Shown: positions 58,857 through 64,000 of the stretch, piece by piece
How the letters are laid out: each line of letters starts with the position of its first letter
Position numbering within the stretch: the stretch's first letter is position 1
Source of the DNA: Hyaloraphidium curvatum
Lineage: Eukaryota > Monoblepharomycota > Hyaloraphidiomycetes > Hyaloraphidiales > Hyaloraphidiaceae
NCBI GenBank assembly: GCA_025558095.1
Contig: JAIVFI010000001.1
Location: 510,501 to 574,500, forward strand
Direction of reading: 5' to 3'
DNA length: 64,000 bases
Position numbers and translations under genes: made by a program
The notes under the pieces: model-generated
The model's database searches: none
What the model was told of the DNA's origin: nothing
What the model saw: only the letters and a program-made list of their open reading frames with translations

Positions 58857-61447
58857 ATGCCCGACAAGACGGGCGCGCGCCGGCCGGCGTCGACGTCGTC
58901 CGCGGCGTCGGACGACGAAAGGTCGTCGCTGCACGGCAACGACGAGGCCGAGGCGATGCTGTCGGCGTTCGCGCCCGTCAACGTCGCGCCGCCCGGCTCG
59001 ACTGGCTCGGGCTCGTCGGGCCTGAGCAGGACGCCGTCGACGCCGGTGCTGACAATCACGCCGTCGCGTGGGTTGCCCGGCCTTCCCACCTCGTCCCCTT
59101 AACGCCCATTATATGAAACGCCCCCCCAGTCAACGTCGTCAATGCGATCAAGAACAGGGCGGAGCGAAAGGCCCCGGAGCAGGCGGACCCGTCGATCTAC
59201 ACGCGGCCCGAGACGGGCGAGAAGGTGTCGACGCGCGAACGCGTGGTCAAAGGTCGGTGCGCCCCGCGCCGGCGGAAGGGCCGGGCTGCAACGGATCTGT
59301 GCGCAGACGTGCCGGCGCCGGCGGTCAAGAAGCCCACCGACGAGCAGTTCTACTCGGTGCCATTCGAGAAGCCGAACGTCGAGTTCCTCAAGACCCACTT
59401 TGGCGCCGAGGGCAGGCGAGTGCCGCATTATCCATCGGAACAAAAGCGTGGCGCGCTGAACGACGGCTTGTGGTAGGCTGACCAACGAGCAGGCCACGTG
59501 GCTCGTGAAGAAGGGCACGGAGCTGATGACGAAGGAGCCGAACCTGCTGGAGCTCGAGGGCCCCATCACCAGTGGGATTTCTGCGCTCGCCACGTTGCTG
59601 GAATATTGGAGGCTGAACGGGATCTCTTCCAGTTTGCGGCGACATCCACGGGCAGTACTACGACCTCATGAAGCTGTTCGAAGTCGGCGGCTCCCCAACG
59701 GACGTCAAGTACCTGTTCCTTGGCGACTACGTCGATCGCGGATACTTTAGCATCGAGGTATAGTGCGGCATTGGGCAGAGAATGGCTTCAATTAAAACCC
59801 TTCGGGCCACAGTGCACGCTTTTCCTCTGGGCCATGAAGGTCTGCTACCCGGACCGGATATTCCTCCTCCGCGGCAACCACGAGTGCAAGCATCTCACCG
59901 AGTACTTCACCTTCAAGCTCGAATGTCGGTCGCTGCCCCGCCGCCGCCCCGCCGCCCACCTGACCGACCCCATCCGCCTTCCAGGCATCCACAAGTACTC
60001 CGAGGAGCTCTACGAGCTCGTCCTCGAGTCCTTCTGCGCCCTCCCCCTCGCCGCCACGGTGAACAAGCAGTTCATCTGCGTGCACGGCGGCATCTCGCCC
60101 GACTGGGGCCAGGTGGAGGACATCAACGAGGTGGACCGGTTCCGGGAGCCGCCCACGCACGGGCTCATGTGCGACGTGCTGTGGTCGGACCCGCTGGAGG
60201 ACTACGATCGGTCCAAGGGGGAGGATCTGTTTGTGCACAACGACCAGAGGGGGTGCAGCTACTACTACAGGTCGGTCGCTTCGGCGTGGCGCCACCGCAG
60301 GACATTGACCTCGCTTTCCCAATCGTGCTCGCTCGCGCGACGGTGTCAATCTATGTCTCGTTGTGACCGACAGCTACCCCGCCGTGTGCGCCTTCCTCGA
60401 GCGCAACAACCTCCTCTCCCTCATCCGGGCCCACGAGGTCCAGGACCCCGGCTACCGCCTCTACAAGGCCCGCAAATCCACCAACTTTGCCAGCATGATC
60501 ACCTTGTTTTCGGCGCCCAACTACCTCGACACGTACAAGAACAAGGCGGCCGTGCTGCGGTACGACACCAACACAATGAACATCCGGCAGTTTTCGTGGA
60601 GCCCGCACCCCTACTGGCTGCCCAATTTCATGGACGTGTTCACGTGGAGCTTGCCGTTCGTGGGCGAGAAAGGTGCGGCTTTCGCGCGGTGCAAAGGAAC
60701 GCGGGCTGACTGGTTTCGCAGTCACGGACATGCTGCTCGCGATCGTGTCCATCTGCTCGCGCGAGGAGCTCGAGGAGGAGCTCGCGATCCGGCGGTCCAA
60801 GCGCAAGGCCCGCATCGTGATCAAGATGCCGGACGAGGCCACGGAGATGGAGGGCGTCGAGGCGGCGCCGGTGCCGGAGCTCACCGTCACCAGCCCCGAT
60901 GCGGGCGAGACCGCCGTCATCTCCACGGCCGTGAGCAAAGAGAAGCGGCAGGCGATGCGGAACAAGCTGCGGGCCGTCGGGAAGCTGGGCGGGATGTTCC
61001 GGGTGCTCAGGGAGGAGGCCGAGGCGCTGTCGGAGCTCAAGAACCTCATGGGGTCGGCGAGGCTGCCCGCAGGGAGCCTGGCCCTCGGCGCCGAGGGCAT
61101 CCGGCAAGGTGACTTGCTTTCCCTCAATATTGTCGAGATTCGGGCCCAACTGACTCGGTGCCACAGCCATTCTCACGTTCGAGGAGGCCCGCCGCGCCGA
61201 CCGCGACAACGAGCGATACCCGACCCCCGAACCCGACCGCCCGGCGTCGCCCGTCTCGGGCGAGGGCAAATCGCTCACGGGCTCGCTGAAGCGCGCGCCG
61301 TCGCTCAAGTCGGTGCAGAACCTGAAGCGGGAGAAGCTCGTCGACACGTCTGAGCAGCTGGAGGAGTCGATGGAGTACATGGACCTGGACGAAGAGGTGG
61401 GAGCGGACGGCGCGCTTTCCACGGTGCCTACTGACGTGTCTCGTTGA
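58857..61447 (+). CDS. CNA1: Calcineurin A (Ca2+/calmodulin-dependent Ser/Thr phosphatase catalytic subunit)
   Basis: Ten exons (58857-59067, 59130-59252, 59307-59415, 59477-59571, 59633-59757, 59813-59924, 59985-60270, 60374-60672, 60722-61108, 61167-61447) give 675 residues. Metal-binding motifs [20 protein letters not shown] and RGNHECKHL are intact, as are the signature [16 protein letters not shown] and [19 protein letters not shown]. The calcineurin-B-binding helix and calmodulin-binding basic region ([23 protein letters not shown]) follow, then the autoinhibitory segment [20 protein letters not shown]. The intron at 59416-59476 uses a GC donor (AG/GCGAGT). An additional intron 61397-61450 with a TGAC branch would change the end to EEAKSGARFD with a stop at 61477. 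Calcineurin drives Ca2+ stress signalling. Confidence 0.95.
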
Positions 61448-61588
61448 CAGGCAAAGAGCGGGGCGCGATTCGATTGAGAGCCGGAGGAGGGACTGGTCTT
61501 GCTATGTACCTAGGATTTGATGGAAAGGCCCTTCAAAGCAAAAGTCAGATTCCGTCCGGCGTACAAGCCGTATACAAGAGTTCCATCA

Positions 61589-63148
61589 TCATGCGTCGTC
61601 CTCCGGCCGCATCAGCACCAGCGTCCTCGCCACGGTGCCGCTGCGCAGCTGGTCGAGGCCCTCGTTGATTTGATCGAGGCTGATGGTGGACGAGACGAGC
61701 TCGTCCAGTTTCAGGCGCTGGAGCTCCGAGTCAGATGAAGCGGACGAGTGCGCGGCGAGTCAAGCTACCTTCTGGGCGTACAGGTCGAGGATCTTCAACA
61801 TGTCGGTCTGCGGTCGAGCCGAGCCGTCTGCGGGAAAGGTGAGCACAGAAGAACACCCGTCGTCAAGAGAACCCACAGAAGGAGCCCTTCAAGGTCTTTT
61901 CTTGAAGCGCAAGGGCAAATGCGGAGATGGCAGCGGTCTGGGTCTCGGCTGCGGAACGAGCGTGAGCACAAGAGCCAGGCCGCGACGACGACGTGACCCA
62001 CGCGCGATGCCGACTTCGATCGCCGTCCCGCCCGTCTTGACCATGTTGAAGCAGTTCTCCACGGTCCGCGCGCTCCCGATGGCGTCGAACGCAAAGTCCA
62101 CGCCCTTCCCGTCAGTGATCATGAGCACCTCCGCCACCACGTCCTGGACCTCCTTGGCGTTGATCACGTGCGTCGCGCCAAAGTCCTTGGCGTACTCCAG
62201 TTTGTTGTCGAGGATGTCGATGCCGATGATCTTCGAGGCCGACAGGGCGCGCGCGCCCTGGATAATGTTCAGGCCGACGCCGCCGCACCCGATGACGCAG
62301 GTGTCGTCGCCGGGCTTGATGCCGGCCGTGTTGACGGCGGCACCGTAGCCCGTCATGACGGAGCAGCCGACGAGGGCGGCGCGCTCCAGCGGCACGTTGG
62401 GCGAGATGACGAGGAGCTGCTCCTCGTGGATCACGGCGAGCTCCGAGAAGCACGACACACCGGCCATGTGGTAGGCCGGCTTCCCGTCGATTTTGATCCG
62501 GGTCTGCCCGTCGTGCAGCGTGCCGATGGGGGACTGGTGGCCCTGGCAGAGCATAGGTCGCCCGACTTGGCACTTGTCGCACCTGAGCGAATCCCGTAAG
62601 GCCGGCGCCAAGCAGGCCCCGGGTGGCGAAACCAACCTTCCGCAGTTTTTCTGGAAGATCGTGACGACATGGTCGCCCTCCCTGACGTTACGCACGCCCT
62701 TGCCGCACCGGATAACGACGCCGGATCCCTCGTGGCCCAAAACGCAGGGGAGGGGAGAAAGCACCGTCCAGTCCCCCTTGATCATGTGCAGATCTGTCAT
62801 AGAAGGTGGCCGCCAGCGTCAGCGACCGAACGGGCGCTGTGAGAAGCCATGATGGTGAACCAACCCGAGTGGCAGATGCCAGCTGTCGAGTGCCCGGGCG
62901 ACAGAGAGAACCGCGACCGGTCAGCAACCGTGTCCACGCCATGCCGACGGCGACTTCTCACCGGCCACGACCTGCACGAGGCATTCGCCGTCCCGCAGCG
63001 GGCCGACCTCGATCTCCTTGATGACGAGCGGCGTGTTGTACTCCGTGAGCACGGCGGCCTTGCAGCGCCACGTGAGGTTCTCGTCCGAAACGTCGTCCGC
63101 GCCCGCATCCGGATATGCTGCGGCGCCGTTGACCGTGACGGTCGCCAT
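61589..63148 (-). CDS. Zinc-dependent alcohol dehydrogenase (MDR superfamily)
   Basis: Seven exons (63148-62962, 62882-62865, 62793-62637, 62582-62002, 61948-61877, 61827-61769, 61723-61589) give 402 residues. The second exon is only 18 nt and supplies GICHSD with the catalytic-zinc Cys. GHEGSG provides the catalytic His and Glu. Splicing a 54-nt in-frame intron (62583-62636) creates the structural-zinc lobe NCGRCDKCQVGRPMLC. The Rossmann motif is GCGGVGLN, and the C-terminus has LKGSFYGSARPQ and KLDELV. The family oxidises alcohols with NAD(P). Any model ignoring the microexon loses the catalytic cysteine. The start at 63148 gives MATVTVNGAAAYPD. Confidence 0.9.
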
Positions 63149-63560
63149 CGTTCGGCTGTGGACGGGATGTTCGGCGCGGGCCGGCCGCCGCGGGTGCGCA
63201 ACAAACTCAAATGCTCCCGAGGAGGTTTACCCGGCAGAGCGCCCTCCAACGTGTCATCTGTGATCGATCGAACTATGGAACCTCCCTGAATACCGTTCCG
63301 GGGCCTTGCTCGCCCGCATCCTGTTCGATTCACTCGCGAGCGACGGCGTCTCCCACGACATGCCTTCCCGCCACCACCTTCGCACCAGGGACTGCCACAA
63401 GGATTTTGCGGCCTTCTTTTGCCTACGGAGCTCGTCGTTTGCCGGGCAGGCAGCCTGCATTGTGCTCCGTTGTTGATACGTTCGCCAGGCCCCGCGCCTC
63501 CTCTGACTCGTTCGCCACGGCGCGCGGTGCGAGGCACAGCTCCACGGATTCTTCTCAGTC
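63149..63560. other. Intergenic, may hold first exon of the next gene
   Basis: Divergent promoter region between the alcohol dehydrogenase and the CoA-binding gene. A Met at about 63360 begins a short frame (MPSRHHLRTRDCHKDF) that could be a presequence exon, but I cannot link it by a convincing splice. Confidence 0.35.
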
Positions 63561-64000
63561 GGCCTCGCTTTCGCCTCTTGAGTACTCGCCCGATTATGTC
63601 CGATCGATCCTGGGGTCAGTTCAAACGATCGCAATGGTCGGCATCAGCTCGAACAGCCAGCGACCGAGCTATTTTGTCGCTAAGTACCTGCAAGAGAAAG
63701 GATACCGCGTTTTGCCCGTAAACCCTACCGCAAAGGGTGAGATACTCGGAGAGAAGGTCTGGTCGAGCTTGGAAGACGTAATCAGGGCCGGGATCAAGGT
63801 CGACATGGTGGACATCTTCCGGTCGAGCGACGCGGCCGGCCCCATCGTGGACGACATCATCCGGCTCAATGCGGACCTTCCCGAAGCCCAGCGGATCCGG
63901 GTGGCGTGGATGCAACTGACCGTGCGCAACGACGAGGCGGCCCGGCGCGGCAAGGAGGCCGGGCTCGAGGTGGTCATGGATCGCTGCCCAAAGATCGAAT
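63561..64000 (+). CDS. CoA-binding domain protein (YccU-like), 5' start unclear, 3' end outside window
   Basis: A continuous frame from about 63595 to the window end reads DYVRSILGSVQTIAMVGISS, QRPSYFVAKYLQEKGYRVLP, ILGEKVWSSL, VDMVDIFRSSDAAGPIVDD and WMQLTVRNDEAARRGKEAG then MDRCPKIE. This is the CoA_binding_2 (YccU) Rossmann fold, a stand-alone relative of the succinyl-CoA ligase alpha-subunit N-terminus; many are small metabolic or mitochondrial proteins of unknown role. No in-frame Met precedes the domain, so at least one upstream exon is expected. The minus-strand frames here are shadows. Confidence 0.85.

Noticed and set aside
1-64000. tRNA, rRNA and CRISPR arrays
   Set aside because: No tRNA-like cloverleaf with a GGTTC-type arm, no rRNA core sequence and no regularly spaced repeats were found by eye.

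Overview
The window is eukaryotic and looks like nuclear DNA of a GC-rich fungus. Most genes carry short GT-AG introns (about 45-105 nt, one near 190 nt), often with a CTGAC-type branch point a few bases before the acceptor. One protein has a fungal-specific transcription factor middle domain, and calcineurin A, a fungal-type amino-acid permease, a DUF1349 protein and a Tf1/sushi-type chromovirus fit the same assignment. The many protein kinases, the MIB/HERC2-ankyrin-kinase fusion and the compact introns suggest an early-diverging (chytrid-like) fungus. That last step is inference; no rRNA or other marker is present.

Layout. 0-4 kb: 3' end of a TKL-like kinase, a RING-H2 membrane protein and a MATE transporter. 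4.5-18.6 kb: a transposon island. It holds a minus-strand non-LTR retrotransposon with three stop/start-overlapping ORFs (the last with reverse transcriptase and a restriction-like endonuclease). It also holds a plus-strand Ty3/gypsy chromovirus with identical 131-bp LTRs and a self-priming primer-binding site, flanked by fragments of broken minus-strand coding sequence. 18.7-26.5 kb: fungal transcription factor, F-box-like gene, DUF1349 gene and a large charged nuclear-type protein. 26.5-36.5 kb: a decaying family of F-box/LRR-like paralogues, two small divergent secreted proteins, a small membrane protein and a GFA-domain protein. 36.6-40.5 kb: a giant MIB/HERC2-ankyrin-kinase-kinase gene with an in-frame TAG in the second kinase. 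41-46 kb: twin 91-bp MITE-like units, a beta-lactamase-like hydrolase and a secreted EGF/Cys-rich protein. 46.8-64 kb: mostly intact intron-rich metabolic and signalling genes: a surface glycoprotein, an MFS transporter, an FSP1/AIFM2-like oxidoreductase, an 11-exon amino-acid permease, a stand-alone kexin-type prodomain ending in RDEL, an alpha/beta hydrolase, calcineurin A, a zinc alcohol dehydrogenase with an 18-nt microexon, and the 5' part of a CoA-binding-domain gene.

The genes do not form a single pathway. The right third is ordinary housekeeping and transport, while the left two thirds is dominated by mobile elements and expanded, decaying families (F-box-like and TKL-like kinases). 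Splice models were built by hand from GT/AG sites, frame continuity and family motifs. All multi-exon models given here sum to whole codons, but individual borders may be off by a base or two.
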